Shown one piece after another: positions 51,703 to 60,913 of a stretch of 64,000 bases of DNA. Below the pieces are notes generated by a model, which worked only from the letters and a program-made list of their open reading frames with translations, had not been told where the DNA came from and made no database searches. The translations under genes were made by a program, and so were the position numbers. This DNA comes from Candidatus Neomicrothrix sp. UBA2974 (GTDB lineage Bacteria; Actinomycetota; Acidimicrobiia; Acidimicrobiales; MedAcidi-G1): positions 71,271 to 135,270 of the forward strand of contig DEAU01000010.1 of NCBI GenBank assembly GCA_002348705.1, given 5' to 3'. How positions within the stretch are numbered: position 1 is the stretch's first letter; each line of letters begins with the position of its first letter.

Positions 51703-54354
51703 ATGCTTCCCGTGACCCCGGAGATTCTTGAGGGGGTGTCGGACGTCCCTGCATCCAAGGCGGACGACACGGCGAGCCCGCTGGCTGTCTGGCTGCGCCA
51801 GATTCCGTTCACTCGGTGGGTCAATCTGCTGGTGGTGGCCGGTGGCGCCTGGTTCGTGCTCTGGGTGGTCAACCCGGATGGTGTGCTCTTTTCCCGAACC
51901 ACGCCGACCGGCGGCGACCTTGGTGCGCACGTCTGGGGCCCGGCGTTCCTTCGCGATGAATTGCTGCCGAACCTTCGCCTGAGCGGATGGACGCCGGATT
52001 GGTACGCGGGCTTTCCCGCCTACCACTTCTACATGGTGATTCCGATGCTGGCCATTGTGGCCGTGGACGTTGGTCTGGCGACGCCCTTGCTGGTAGTCGT
52101 TCTCCCGGCAATCGCTTCGGCTGGGGTCCTGTTAGTTCGTCGTCGCCCCAACAATCACAGGTGGTGGCTGCTGGTCTTGGCCCTCTTCGCGGTCATGGTG
52201 ACCCCTGTTCACTACGGAATGTCGATCAAGTGGATCACTGTGGTCGGCCTAGTCGTAATGCCGGTTGCGGGGTGGGCCCTCGGCCATCTCGCTGGGTTGC
52301 CGTTTCCGGGACCGGCGCTGACGTCAGCAGCCACTTTGCCGTTCGTGTTCGACCGGTCCTTCAACATAATGGGCGGCAACCTGATGTCGACCATGGCTGG
52401 CGAGTTCGCATACGCGCTGGCTGTGTCGGCCTGCCTCGTCTACCTAGGACTCCTTGTGCGGGGACTCGAGACCGGCCGAGGGAGGGTTCCAGCAGCTCTG
52501 CTGTTGGCTCTGACCGGGTTGTGCCATCTGTTGGTCGCCTTCTTCGCTTTGGTCGCTTCGGTCGTAGCCCTAGCCATTCGGCCGGGCCGGGAGGCACTGC
52601 GTTGGCTAGTGACGACTGGAGTGGTGGCCGGATTGTGCTCCGCCTTCTGGGTTTTACCTTTCTGGTGGCAACGCGACCACCTGAACGATATGGCATGGCA
52701 CAAATTGACCGCCTTTCGCTCCTACCTGTGGGATCGCAGCGACTTGGCTGCCGACTTTCTGACCAATGACCCCCCGTTGCAGCCGGTGATCGTTCTGGCC
52801 GGCATCGGTCTGATCTTCTCGGTGGCCTTTCGTCGCCGCCTCGGCTTCGTCCTCGCCGGCTCGGCATTGTTCATGGGCCTGGCGTTTGTCCATCTTCCGG
52901 AAGGGCGCCTTTACAACGGTCGCATCCTTCCCGCTTACTACCTCTGCCTCTACCTACTAGCCGGCATGGCTCTAGCCGATGGATTGCGCCTAATGGGCCG
53001 CCTGATCGATGGCTGTCGGCGGTCGGGCACCAACCGTCCGGGGCGCTTTGTTTCTGGTGGAGGGGCAGCCGTCGTTTTCCTTACGCTAATTCTGTTAGTG
53101 GGGATGCCATTGCGGGTCCTGCCCGGTGGGACAACCGAGGGCAATGCCTACCGATGGATGGGTCTCGAGACCACGGAACTAAACCTCGGCCGATCGTGGG
53201 TTCGGTGGAACTTCGAGGGCTACGAGAACCGGGTCGGGGATGCCTCGGGTGGTGGCTGGGAGGAAAAGCGGGCGCTTGTTGCCGAGATGACAGCGCTCGC
53301 AGGCGTCGATTCCGACCCAGATCACCATAGGGACGGTTCGGGTTGTGGGCGTCTGATGTGGGAGTACGGAAGCGAACTCGTTCGTTACGGCACACCTATG
53401 GCCCTGATGCTTTTACCCCACTGGACGGATGGCTGCATCGGTTCCATGGAGGGCCTTTACTTCGAAGCCTCCACGACCACGCCCTATCACTTTCTCGTCC
53501 AGTCAGAGCTGTCGGTAAGTCCGTCGCGGGCCCAGCGGGGGCTGCCATACAGAGGTTTCGACCTTGATGCCGGCATTGACCACTTGCGCCAACTTGGGGT
53601 GCGATGGTATTCGGCCTTTTCAGACCAGGCAGTTCGCGAGGCTCGCGCCCACCCCGACCTTGTCGAAGTGGCCTCCTCTGGTCCGTGGACGATCTTTGAG
53701 GTCCAAGGGACGGCGCTCGTTTCAGCCCTTGAGGTGGAGCCAGCAGTCTTTGAGGACGTTGACCACGAAGACTGGCTTAACCCCTCAGTAGAGGTCTTTC
53801 AACGCGGTTCCACGGCAGTGCCTCGGACCATTGGAGGTCCTGCCTCTTGGCAACGGGTGGCCTCCGATGAAGATCCAGAGAGGCGAGTTCTGCCGGTAGC
53901 GGTGGTTACGGACGTTGTCGAAGGTGTCGATCGGATCCGGTTCCGTGTCGACCGGGTTGGCGTGCCAGTCCTCGTGCGAAGTTCCTACTTTCCGAACTGG
54001 AAGGTTTCAGGAGCCGACGGTCCCTGGCGGGCTACTCCGAACCTGATGGTGGTAGTGCCGACCGCCGAAGAGGTCGAACTCTTCTACGGCCGGACCGCCG
54101 TGGACCTCTTTTCGGTCCTCCTGACGCTGAGCGGTATAGGGGCGGTGGTAGTGATGGTCCGTCGGCCTCGCCGGACCGTCGATGAGGAATCGTTGGCTGG
54201 CTGGTATGACGTAGCGGCCATCGGACCGGACGGTGATCGCCGTCTTGATCGGTGGGTGGAGCGCCGTTCCGTCGAGTCGGACCCACCCGGCGTCACGGAT
54301 GGACCAGCCGGGTCAGAACCGAACCCGTTGGTGGCGGAGGACGTCTCCCGGTGA
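51703..54354 (+). CDS. Large membrane protein, 6-pyruvoyl-tetrahydropterin synthase-related / GT-C-like
   Basis: This 883-residue protein has about ten or more membrane helices over residues 25-465 and a large soluble C-terminal part, with a final helix near residue 800. An early extracytoplasmic loop reads TGGDLGAHVWGPAF and WTPDWYAGFPAYHFYMV, matching the membrane protein family confusingly called 'PTPS-related', whose fold resembles GT-C polyprenyl-phosphate-dependent glycosyltransferases. The loop's aspartate would serve as the catalytic base in that reading. The next gene contains a polyprenyl-phosphate-mannose synthase domain, which could supply its donor; that link is inference. Coupled downstream by a four-base overlap. 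Confidence 0.78.
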   Translation: MLPVTPEILEGVSDVPASKADDTASPLAVWLRQIPFTRWVNLLVVAGGAWFVLWVVNPDGVLFSRTTPTGGDLGAHVWGPAFLRDELLPNLRLSGWTPDWYAGFPAYHFYMVIPMLAIVAVDVGLATPLLVVVLPAIASAGVLLVRRRPNNHRWWLLVLALFAVMVTPVHYGMSIKWITVVGLVVMPVAGWALGHLAGLPFPGPALTSAATLPFVFDRSFNIMGGNLMSTMAGEFAYALAVSACLVYLGLLVRGLETGRGRVPAALLLALTGLCHLLVAFFALVASVVALAIRPGREALRWLVTTGVVAGLCSAFWVLPFWWQRDHLNDMAWHKLTAFRSYLWDRSDLAADFLTNDPPLQPVIVLAGIGLIFSVAFRRRLGFVLAGSALFMGLAFVHLPEGRLYNGRILPAYYLCLYLLAGMALADGLRLMGRLIDGCRRSGTNRPGRFVSGGGAAVVFLTLILLVGMPLRVLPGGTTEGNAYRWMGLETTELNLGRSWVRWNFEGYENRVGDASGGGWEEKRALVAEMTALAGVDSDPDHHRDGSGCGRLMWEYGSELVRYGTPMALMLLPHWTDGCIGSMEGLYFEASTTTPYHFLVQSELSVSPSRAQRGLPYRGFDLDAGIDHLRQLGVRWYSAFSDQAVREARAHPDLVEVASSGPWTIFEVQGTALVSALEVEPAVFEDVDHEDWLNPSVEVFQRGSTAVPRTIGGPASWQRVASDEDPERRVLPVAVVTDVVEGVDRIRFRVDRVGVPVLVRSSYFPNWKVSGADGPWRATPNLMVVVPTAEEVELFYGRTAVDLFSVLLTLSGIGAVVVMVRRPRRTVDEESLAGWYDVAAIGPDGDRRLDRWVERRSVESDPPGVTDGPAGSEPNPLVAEDVSR

Positions 54355-56990
54355 GGGAGCGGCTTCGCCGGTTCGCAGCAGTCGGGCTGGTTGCCACGAC
54401 GCTGGATATTGGCCTCCTGGTGATCCTTTCGGATGCCGGATGGCCACTCTGGCTCGCCGATCCGTCTGCTCTCGCCGCTGCCGCCGTGGTGGCGTTACTT
54501 CTTCATCGAGGCCTAACTCTGCGCGACGACCCATATGCGCGGTGGATTCGGAACCCTCGCGTCTTTATCCTCGTCGTCGTCGTTGCAGGCCTCGTCGACC
54601 TCGGAGTCCTCTCAGGTCTATTGGTCGTCGGTGGAATTAATGATTCGGCTCCGGTGAGTCGTCTGTTGTTAGCCAAGAGTCTCGCCGTGGCAGTGGCCGG
54701 AGGGGTGCGCGCCGTGGCTTACCGGGCTTTCCTCTTCCGGGTTATAAGGCGCGAGCAGGACCAGCCGATTGACCGAGCCCCGGCCTCTGGCGGAGCGAGG
54801 GCAACTCTGGTTCTGCCCGCTTACTGCGAGGCCGACCGAATCGCGGAGTCAGTGCGTCGGGTGCGCGCGGAGTTGGGTGCGGCGCTTAGTCCGTCCTCGC
54901 TGGGGAGGGGGGGAGCTCAGCAGTTAGAGATTGTGGTTGTGGATGATGGCTCGACCGACGGTACCGCTGAGGCGGCCCGGGAGGCCGGAGCCGACCGGGT
55001 GATCCGTCTCGAAGAGAACGCTGGAAAGGGTGCCGCGGTGCGCGCTGGGGTGGCGGTTGCGACCGGTCGAACCGTGCTATTTACCGACGCTGACCTTGCC
55101 TACGGGCCGGCACAGGCCGCGGTCCTGGTGGAACGGGTTGAGGAGGGTTTCGACGTAGTGGTTGGAAGCCGACGGCACACCGAAACACGCACGTTGGTGC
55201 GGGCGGGCCGATTGCGCGAGTTGGGGGGTCGCTTGATCAATCTTGCGACCCATGCTCTGCTTTTAGGCCAGTACCGGGACACCCAATGTGGATTAAAGGC
55301 CTTCCGTTCTGATGTTGCACGTCCACTTTTCGCAGCGTCCACCCTCGACGGCTTCGCCTTTGACGTCGAGCTCTTTCACCTCGCTGAACGTTGGCGTCTG
55401 ACGTTGGTGGAGGTTCCAGTTGAGGTAGAGAATTCGGAGCGATCTACGGTACGGGCTCTTCGCGATGGAATCCGGTTGGTATCCGACATGGTTCGGGTCC
55501 GCCAACGGGCCCGCCGGGGTGCCTACCCATCGAGGCCGGTTCACTTGTCGCAAGACAAGGCTGGCTCAGAGGAACTGACCGCCGCACCGGCCAGGCTGGC
55601 GGCCTTCAAGGCCTACGACGTTCGTGGGCCGGTTCCGGGAGCCCTCGACGAGGCACTGGCCGAGGCTGTGGGCCGGGGCTTCGCTGAACTTGTGCGTCGT
55701 CGGGAGGAAGGCGCCACGCAGATTCTTGTTGGTCGCGACATGCGGTCGAGCGGCATCCCTCTCGGCGAGGCTGTGATCCGAGGAGTGACTTCTGCTGGAC
55801 TGGACGTAGGTGACCTCGGTTTGGCTTCGACAGACCTCGTCTACTTCGCTTCAGGTCACCTGCGTGCCCCAGCCATCGTGCTGACTGCTAGCCACAACCC
55901 GGCTGGAGACAATGGCATGAAGTTCTGTCTGACATCGGCCGCTCCAATCGGCTACGAGACTGGCCTCAATGAGGTGGAGGCATCGGCTGTGGCCCAACTA
56001 GCAGATGGTGCCCCCCCGATAGTTGGTCCTCGCGGCCGCGTAGCCGCCTTGGGCCTCTTGGATGCCTTCGTCGAGCACGTCCTTTCCTTCGCTGATATCG
56101 GACGACTTCGGTCGCTGCGTGTAGTGGTAGACACCGCCAACGGCATGGGTGGTTTGGTCGTCCCGCCGGTATTCGCCGAACTTCCATTCGAATTAGATCA
56201 CCTCTACCCGGAACTGGACGGCACGTTCCCAAATCATCCGGCCGATCCGATTCAGCCGGAAAACCTGCGCGACCTCCAGGAACGCGTGGTGGCCACTGGG
56301 GCTGACGTGGGTCTGGCTTTCGACGGAGACGCTGACCGGGTCTTTCTTGTCGATGAGGCGGGTCGGCCGATCTCCGGTTCCACGGTGACAGCGCTCGTCG
56401 CCCGGGAAATGCTTTACCGCCATCCCGGGGCAACAGTGCTCCACAACCTGGTTTGTTCCAAGTCGGTTCCTGAGGTCATCGCCGAGGCTGGAGGTCGGGC
56501 GGTCCGGACGCGGGTGGGCCACTCTCTCATCAAGGAGATGATGGTTGTCGAGGATGCGATCTTTGCTGGTGAGCACTCCGGGCACTACTACTTTCGCGAC
56601 AACTACCGGGCAGACAGTGGTCTGATCGCCGCGCTGGTAGTTCTCGAGGCGTTGTCGGTGGACGGCGGCCCGATTAGTGAGCTAGTGGCACCCTTCCGGC
56701 GCTATGCGAACTCTGGGGAACTCAACACGACAGTCGACGACCCGATGGTCGCTATCGAGGCGGTGGCCGATCACTACGCCTCTCAGGCGCCTAATGCGGT
56801 CCAGGACCGCCTCGACGGCTTGACGGTGGACTTCGTTGACTGGTGGTTCAACATAAGGCCGTCTAACACGGAGCCGCTATTGCGGCTCAACGTCGAAGCT
56901 GCTGACGAGAAGGCTTGTGCGGCGAGAGTTGCCGAGGTGAGCGCCCTTTTTGCCCGGACATCTCGCCCACTTGACTCAGGAGATCTCTAG
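54351..56990 (+). CDS. GtrA-like / polyprenyl-phosphate mannose synthase / phosphomannomutase fusion
   Basis: This continuous 879-residue protein joins three domains. Residues 1-135 hold four membrane helices like GtrA. Residues about 150-385 are a dolichol-phosphate-mannose-synthase-type GT2 (LVLPAYCEADRI, VDDGSTDGT, FTDADLAYG at 244-252, QCGLKAF at 312-318). Residues about 415-879 are a complete phosphomannomutase/phosphoglucomutase: FKAYDVRG, TASHNPAGDNGMK with catalytic Ser514, FDGDADR, GEHSGH near 740, and RPSNTEP near 836. GTG start follows a GGCGGAGG site and overlaps the upstream stop by four bases. The three activities serve mannose activation. manA lies two genes downstream. Confidence 0.92.
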   Translation: MRERLRRFAAVGLVATTLDIGLLVILSDAGWPLWLADPSALAAAAVVALLLHRGLTLRDDPYARWIRNPRVFILVVVVAGLVDLGVLSGLLVVGGINDSAPVSRLLLAKSLAVAVAGGVRAVAYRAFLFRVIRREQDQPIDRAPASGGARATLVLPAYCEADRIAESVRRVRAELGAALSPSSLGRGGAQQLEIVVVDDGSTDGTAEAAREAGADRVIRLEENAGKGAAVRAGVAVATGRTVLFTDADLAYGPAQAAVLVERVEEGFDVVVGSRRHTETRTLVRAGRLRELGGRLINLATHALLLGQYRDTQCGLKAFRSDVARPLFAASTLDGFAFDVELFHLAERWRLTLVEVPVEVENSERSTVRALRDGIRLVSDMVRVRQRARRGAYPSRPVHLSQDKAGSEELTAAPARLAAFKAYDVRGPVPGALDEALAEAVGRGFAELVRRREEGATQILVGRDMRSSGIPLGEAVIRGVTSAGLDVGDLGLASTDLVYFASGHLRAPAIVLTASHNPAGDNGMKFCLTSAAPIGYETGLNEVEASAVAQLADGAPPIVGPRGRVAALGLLDAFVEHVLSFADIGRLRSLRVVVDTANGMGGLVVPPVFAELPFELDHLYPELDGTFPNHPADPIQPENLRDLQERVVATGADVGLAFDGDADRVFLVDEAGRPISGSTVTALVAREMLYRHPGATVLHNLVCSKSVPEVIAEAGGRAVRTRVGHSLIKEMMVVEDAIFAGEHSGHYYFRDNYRADSGLIAALVVLEALSVDGGPISELVAPFRRYANSGELNTTVDDPMVAIEAVADHYASQAPNAVQDRLDGLTVDFVDWWFNIRPSNTEPLLRLNVEAADEKACAARVAEVSALFARTSRPLDSGDL

Positions 56991-57027
56991 TGGGGTGAGC
57001 TCTAGGTCCAAGGGCTCTCGGACCCAA

Positions 57028-57033
57028 TAGCAT
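57028..57033 (+). promoter_or_regulatory. -10 box TAGCAT, possible leaderless promoter
   Basis: TAGCAT lies six bases before the ATG of the Trm112-like gene at 57040, in a 49-base gap after the fusion gene. Confidence 0.4.
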
Positions 57034-57039
57034 TCCGAT

Positions 57040-57276
57040 ATGTCCCTTGACCCGAAGTTGTTGGCGATCCTCGCTTGTCCAGAGGACAAAGGACCATTGC
57101 TGTGGTTCGCCAATGAGGATTCTCTCTACAACCCGCGCCTGCGGCGCCGGTACTTGGTGCGCGACGGGATCCCGGTCATGCTGATTGATGAGGCCGAGTC
57201 CGTCGCCGATGGAGAGCACGACCGATTAATCGCGCTGGCGGAGGCCGAGGGCATCCGTCCAACTTTCGGCGCTTGA
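57040..57276 (+). CDS. Trm112 family protein
   Basis: This 78-residue protein matches the bacterial Trm112-like (UPF0434/YcaR) family: LLAILACPEDKGPLLW at the start, then YLVRDGIPVMLIDEA. It has only one cysteine, so it lacks a zinc site, as is usual for actinobacterial forms. In eukaryotes Trm112 activates methyltransferases; the bacterial role is not settled. In many actinobacteria such a gene lies between phosphomannomutase and phosphomannose isomerase genes, as here. Small but well supported by length and motif. Confidence 0.85.
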   Translation: MSLDPKLLAILACPEDKGPLLWFANEDSLYNPRLRRRYLVRDGIPVMLIDEAESVADGEHDRLIALAEAEGIRPTFGA

Positions 57277-57306
57277 TGGTCGCCGAGCACTGGTTCTGAC
57301 GCCACC

Positions 57307-58401
57307 GTGGACCGTCTTGTTGGCGTTGTCCGCTCTTACGACTGGGGGTCGTGCACCAAGCTGGCTCAGCTACGCGGCGTTGAGCCCAGCGAACTCCCGG
57401 AAGCTGAACTGTGGTTTGGTGCTCACCCGGCGGCCCCAGCGACGTTTGCCGCTGATGGTCGGGCGGTGACCGAAATGGAATTGCCGGTCCTCGCAAAGTT
57501 CTTGGCTGTGGCACGGCCTCTATCTCTTCAGGTCCACCCTGACGACGCCGCTGCTGTTGCCGGCTACCGACGCGAGGAGCAGTGCGGACTGTCGGCTGGA
57601 GACGTTCGACGCTGCTTTCGGGACCCGGTTGGCAAACCAGAGGTCGTGGTAGCCGTTGACTACTTCTCGAGCCTCTGCGGCCTCTTGCCGTCCTCTGAAG
57701 CGCTCGTCGTGGCCCGAGCCCTTGGGATGCCTGACAGCATTGTCGGGCCACTGGTCGACGGGGACAGACGACAGGCTGTTGCTGGAGCGCTGGCCGTCGA
57801 CGGCGCTCAAGTGCTGCCCGGGGTTTTGGAGGCGGTCCGAGCTGTGGGTTCGGGCCTCTTACCGGTTCCGGTGGTGGAGGCGTTGAACCGGTCGTCCGTA
57901 GAACATCCAGAAGATCCAGCGCTTCTGCTTTTGCCATTGATGCACCATGTGGTCCTAGAACCAGGAGAAGCCCTATTTGTTCCGCCCGGGATGCTTCACA
58001 CTCATCAGTCGGGCATGGCCATCGAGGTAATGGCGAACTCAGATTCGGTTGTCCGAGCAGGGCTAACGACCAAGTATGTGGATGCAGACCTGTTTCTTGA
58101 TCTCATAGACACCGATGCAATCCCGCTAGTTCACCGCCCCGAGGGGAGTGACTATTTCTATAACCTGCCGACGGCCGCCTTTTCCGTTCGTCGCCTAAGT
58201 CAGGTTGCGAGTACCACGTTCGACGGTGAACGACCGACTGTGGTCGTTTGTTCTGACGGAAGCATCCTTGCGACGACTGCTGGGTCCAACCGCGTTGAGC
58301 TTCGTATCAGAGCTGGTGAGGCTGCATGGCTCGGTCCACGCGACGGCCCTGTTGAATTGTCCGTGGATGGCACGGCTTACCTGATCTTCGCGGGGCCCTG
58401 A
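57307..58401 (+). CDS. manA: Mannose-6-phosphate isomerase, class I
   Basis: This 364-residue zinc enzyme converts fructose-6-P and mannose-6-P. Typical segments are YDWGSCTKLAQL near the N-terminus, AELWFGAHPAAP, KFLAVARPLSLQVHPDD with the zinc-binding Gln and His, GKPEVVVAVDYF with the zinc glutamate, and FVPPGMLHTHQSG with the second histidine. Together with the phosphomannomutase domain two genes upstream it forms the entry into GDP-mannose. GTG start, 30 bases after the Trm112-like gene. The length is normal for the class. Confidence 0.93.
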   Translation: MDRLVGVVRSYDWGSCTKLAQLRGVEPSELPEAELWFGAHPAAPATFAADGRAVTEMELPVLAKFLAVARPLSLQVHPDDAAAVAGYRREEQCGLSAGDVRRCFRDPVGKPEVVVAVDYFSSLCGLLPSSEALVVARALGMPDSIVGPLVDGDRRQAVAGALAVDGAQVLPGVLEAVRAVGSGLLPVPVVEALNRSSVEHPEDPALLLLPLMHHVVLEPGEALFVPPGMLHTHQSGMAIEVMANSDSVVRAGLTTKYVDADLFLDLIDTDAIPLVHRPEGSDYFYNLPTAAFSVRRLSQVASTTFDGERPTVVVCSDGSILATTAGSNRVELRIRAGEAAWLGPRDGPVELSVDGTAYLIFAGP

Positions 58402-58687
58402 CGACTTGGTTCGACGGCCAATCTGGCCAAGGGGGTGGTCTGGTCTGCTACCTCCCTATTAATGCAACCGGGGGAGTGGTTCTGGCTCTGAGGCTCCGGC
58501 TGAATAGGACGGATGCGACAAGGACCTGCCCTACCCTCACCTGCTCGGAGCGCTAGCCTCAAAACGACCGTGGCTGTATGAACCAGGCGTCAGACGACCC
58601 CAGCCCGGCTTTCAGTCAACCGAGCCGTTCGGTGTCCACCGGTCGGTACGACTAACGGCGCTTGCAAAGGCGCTGTCAGGAGCCTTC
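58402..58687 (+). promoter_or_regulatory. manA-ahcY intergenic region with candidate promoter and structured leader
   Basis: This 286-base gap holds no gene that I can see. Just after manA, GGCCA-ATC-TGGCC (58416-58428) can form a hairpin without a T-run. Further on, TAGCCT at 58554 matches the -10 boxes of this window and would give ahcY a leader of about 120 bases. Three stretches recall the S-adenosylhomocysteine riboswitch: GAGCGC at 58548, CCAGG at 58583 and AACGGCGCTT at 58654. GAGCGC and GCGCTT can pair as in its pseudoknot, and TAGCC/GGCTG (58554/58572) could form P2. P1 pairing is poor, and the promoter reading conflicts with the riboswitch reading. An AGGAG site precedes ahcY. Confidence 0.35.
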
Positions 58688-60145
58688 ATGACCGCGTCGC
58701 CCCGTCCCCTCGCAGAAGACCATCGAGTTGCTGACCTCTCGTTGTATGAGTTTGGCCGCAACGAAATTCGTCTAGCCGAACACGAGATGCCCGGCCTGAT
58801 GGCCCTGCGGGCCGAGTATGCCGACGAGCAACCACTGGCCGGAGCATGTATCACCGGTTCGTTGCACATGACAGTCCAGACGGCGGTGCTCATCGAGACT
58901 CTGGTTGCGCTTGGGGCAGAGGTCCGATGGGCCAGTTGCAACATTTTCTCCACTCAGGACCACGCTGCGGCTGCCGTTGTATGTGGCCCGGCCGGATCGC
59001 CCGACGACTTGCGCGGCGTGCCGGTCTTCGCTTGGAAAGGCGAAACCCTGGAGGAATACTGGTGGGCTACTCGTCAGGTACTTGAGTGGCCGGCCGGAAC
59101 GGGACCGAACCTAATCCTGGACGACGGCGGCGACGCAACCCTATTGGTCCACAAGGGCGCAGAGTTCGAGGCGGCCGGTGTCGTGCCGAAGGCTTCCGAG
59201 GACGACTCGGACGAGTGGAAAGTGGTGCTAGCGACTCTGTCCACCTCTCTGGACGAGGACCCTGGTCGCTGGACCCGTATTGCCTCCGGCATACGCGGTG
59301 TCTCAGAGGAGACGACCACTGGAGTCCACCGGCTATACCAGATGAGTGATGCAGGACAACTGCTTTTTCCAGCTATAAATGTGAACGACGCTGTCACCAA
59401 GTCGAAGTTTGACAATCTCTACGGATGCCGTCACTCATTGATTGACGGCATCAATCGCGGGACTGACGTGATGATTGGCGGCAAGACCGTCGTCGTTTGC
59501 GGCTTTGGTGATGTTGGAAAGGGCTGCGCTGAGTCGCTGAGAGGTCAGGGGGCCCGGGTGATCGTGACCGAGGTGGATCCCATATGCGCCCTTCAGGCAG
59601 TCATGCAGGGCTATGAGGTGAACACCTTGGAGCGAGTCCTAGATGAGGCCGACATCTTTGTCACTGCCACGGGGTGCAAGGACATCATCACCGCAGAGCA
59701 CATGGCCCGGATGAAGCATCAGGCCATCGTTGGCAACATTGGACACTTTGACAACGAGATTGATATGGCCGGTCTTGCCCGGATGTCTGATGTGCAGCGG
59801 GTGACCATCAAGCCTCAGGTCGACGAATTCGTCTTCCCTGATGGGCACTCAATCATCATGCTGTCGGAAGGGCGACTGCTTAACTTGGGCAACGCCACCG
59901 GGCATCCCAGCTTTGTGATGTCGGCGAGTTTCTCGAACCAAGTACTGGCTCAGATCGAACTACACGCTCGGGCTGAAGATTACGGGACCGAGGTGGCAGT
60001 TTTGCCTAAGGAACTCGACGAGAAGGTAGCGCGGCTACACCTGGATGCACTCGGGGTTCGGCTCACTGAGTTGACTGGACCGCAGGCTGACTACCTCGGG
60101 GTGCCAGTTGATGGTCCATACAAGCCAGCGCATTACAAGTATTAA
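58688..60145 (+). CDS. ahcY: Adenosylhomocysteinase
   Basis: This 485-residue enzyme hydrolyses S-adenosylhomocysteine to adenosine and homocysteine. Markers are the substrate site LAEHEMPGLMALR near residue 33, WASCNIFSTQDHAAAA, FDNLYGCRHSLIDGINRGTD, and the NAD-binding VVVCGFGDVGKGCAESLRGQG. The C-terminus ends in YKPAHYKY, the family's conserved tail. The length with the extra mid-region insert fits bacterial class members. An AGGAG ribosome site lies 7-8 bases before the ATG. The long upstream region with paired segments suggests control by its substrate or another signal. It recycles the product of methyltransferases such as the CmcI-type protein. Confidence 0.97.
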   Translation: MTASPRPLAEDHRVADLSLYEFGRNEIRLAEHEMPGLMALRAEYADEQPLAGACITGSLHMTVQTAVLIETLVALGAEVRWASCNIFSTQDHAAAAVVCGPAGSPDDLRGVPVFAWKGETLEEYWWATRQVLEWPAGTGPNLILDDGGDATLLVHKGAEFEAAGVVPKASEDDSDEWKVVLATLSTSLDEDPGRWTRIASGIRGVSEETTTGVHRLYQMSDAGQLLFPAINVNDAVTKSKFDNLYGCRHSLIDGINRGTDVMIGGKTVVVCGFGDVGKGCAESLRGQGARVIVTEVDPICALQAVMQGYEVNTLERVLDEADIFVTATGCKDIITAEHMARMKHQAIVGNIGHFDNEIDMAGLARMSDVQRVTIKPQVDEFVFPDGHSIIMLSEGRLLNLGNATGHPSFVMSASFSNQVLAQIELHARAEDYGTEVAVLPKELDEKVARLHLDALGVRLTELTGPQADYLGVPVDGPYKPAHYKY

Positions 60146-60220
60146 TCCGACGGTGTGCTCGCCAGGTCGGGCACCGTCCTTGTCGGGATGGTCGACGCTA
60201 GGTATTGGGTCGCAACCTCC

Positions 60221-60226
60221 TAGGCT
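60221..60226 (+). promoter_or_regulatory. -10 box TAGGCT, probable leaderless promoter
   Basis: TAGGCT lies eight bases before GTG 60235 and supports that start over the in-frame TTG 60205. Confidence 0.5.
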
Positions 60227-60234
60227 TCTGGCCC

Positions 60235-60876
60235 GTGCGGAGCACGGTCCTAGGCGTTGCCGGAGGAAGTGGGGTTGGCAAGACCACGCTCGTCAACCGC
60301 GTGGTGGAGCGCCTTGGCAACAGGGCCACTGTGCTTTGGTTCGATGAGTACTACCACGACCTGATCCACCTAGATCCCGATGAACGAGCCACTGTCAATT
60401 ACGACCATCCAGACTCGCTGGATAGCGCATTGCTCGTTGAGCACCTTGACAGCCTCCTGACTGGACGAGCCGTTGAGGTTCCGATTTATGACTTCTCTAC
60501 CCACACTCGGACTGGGTCAACACGGAGGGTGGATCCCCGGTCTGTTGTAGTCGTCGACGGCATTCTTGTCCTGGCTGTGCCAGAAGTCCGTGACCGCATT
60601 GACCTGGCAGTGTTCGTGGACGCTCCCGAACAGGTTCGTCTGGGGCGTCGCCTAGAACGCGATGTAAGAGAGCGCGGCCGGACGCCCGAAAGTGTCCGTG
60701 CCCAGTTCGCGGCGACCGTGGCTCCGATGCACGAAACACATGTTGTTCCAAGCGGCGAATACGCTGACCTCTTGCTAGACGGTGCGGGCGAACTAGCACG
60801 GAACGTGGACATGGTGGTCGACGCCGTGGACCAAATGGTCGTTCGACTAGAAGGGACGTTCGCCACCCCTCCGTAG
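60235..60876 (+). CDS. udk: Uridine kinase-like P-loop kinase
   Basis: This 213-residue P-loop kinase belongs to the uridine kinase/phosphoribulokinase family. The Walker A loop GVAGGSGVGKTT is near residues 7-18, FDEYYHDLIH matches the substrate-binding DxYY-like segment of uridine kinase, VNYDHPDSLD follows, and VVVVDGILVLAVPEVRD is the lid-proximal strand. DLAVFVDAPEQVRLGRRLERDVRERG is typical too. It would phosphorylate uridine or cytidine for salvage. Uridine specificity is likely but not proven by sequence. GTG 60235 starts two codons before the first strand. Confidence 0.85.
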   Translation: MRSTVLGVAGGSGVGKTTLVNRVVERLGNRATVLWFDEYYHDLIHLDPDERATVNYDHPDSLDSALLVEHLDSLLTGRAVEVPIYDFSTHTRTGSTRRVDPRSVVVVDGILVLAVPEVRDRIDLAVFVDAPEQVRLGRRLERDVRERGRTPESVRAQFAATVAPMHETHVVPSGEYADLLLDGAGELARNVDMVVDAVDQMVVRLEGTFATPP

Positions 60877-60913
60877 ATTCATCGATATATCGGTCTCGGC
60901 AGGTTCGAAGCAG

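Noticed and set aside
57176..57937. 253-codon minus-strand frame opposite manA
   Set aside because: It is Arg/Pro/Gln-rich, typical of a shadow frame, and manA zinc motifs occupy the plus strand.
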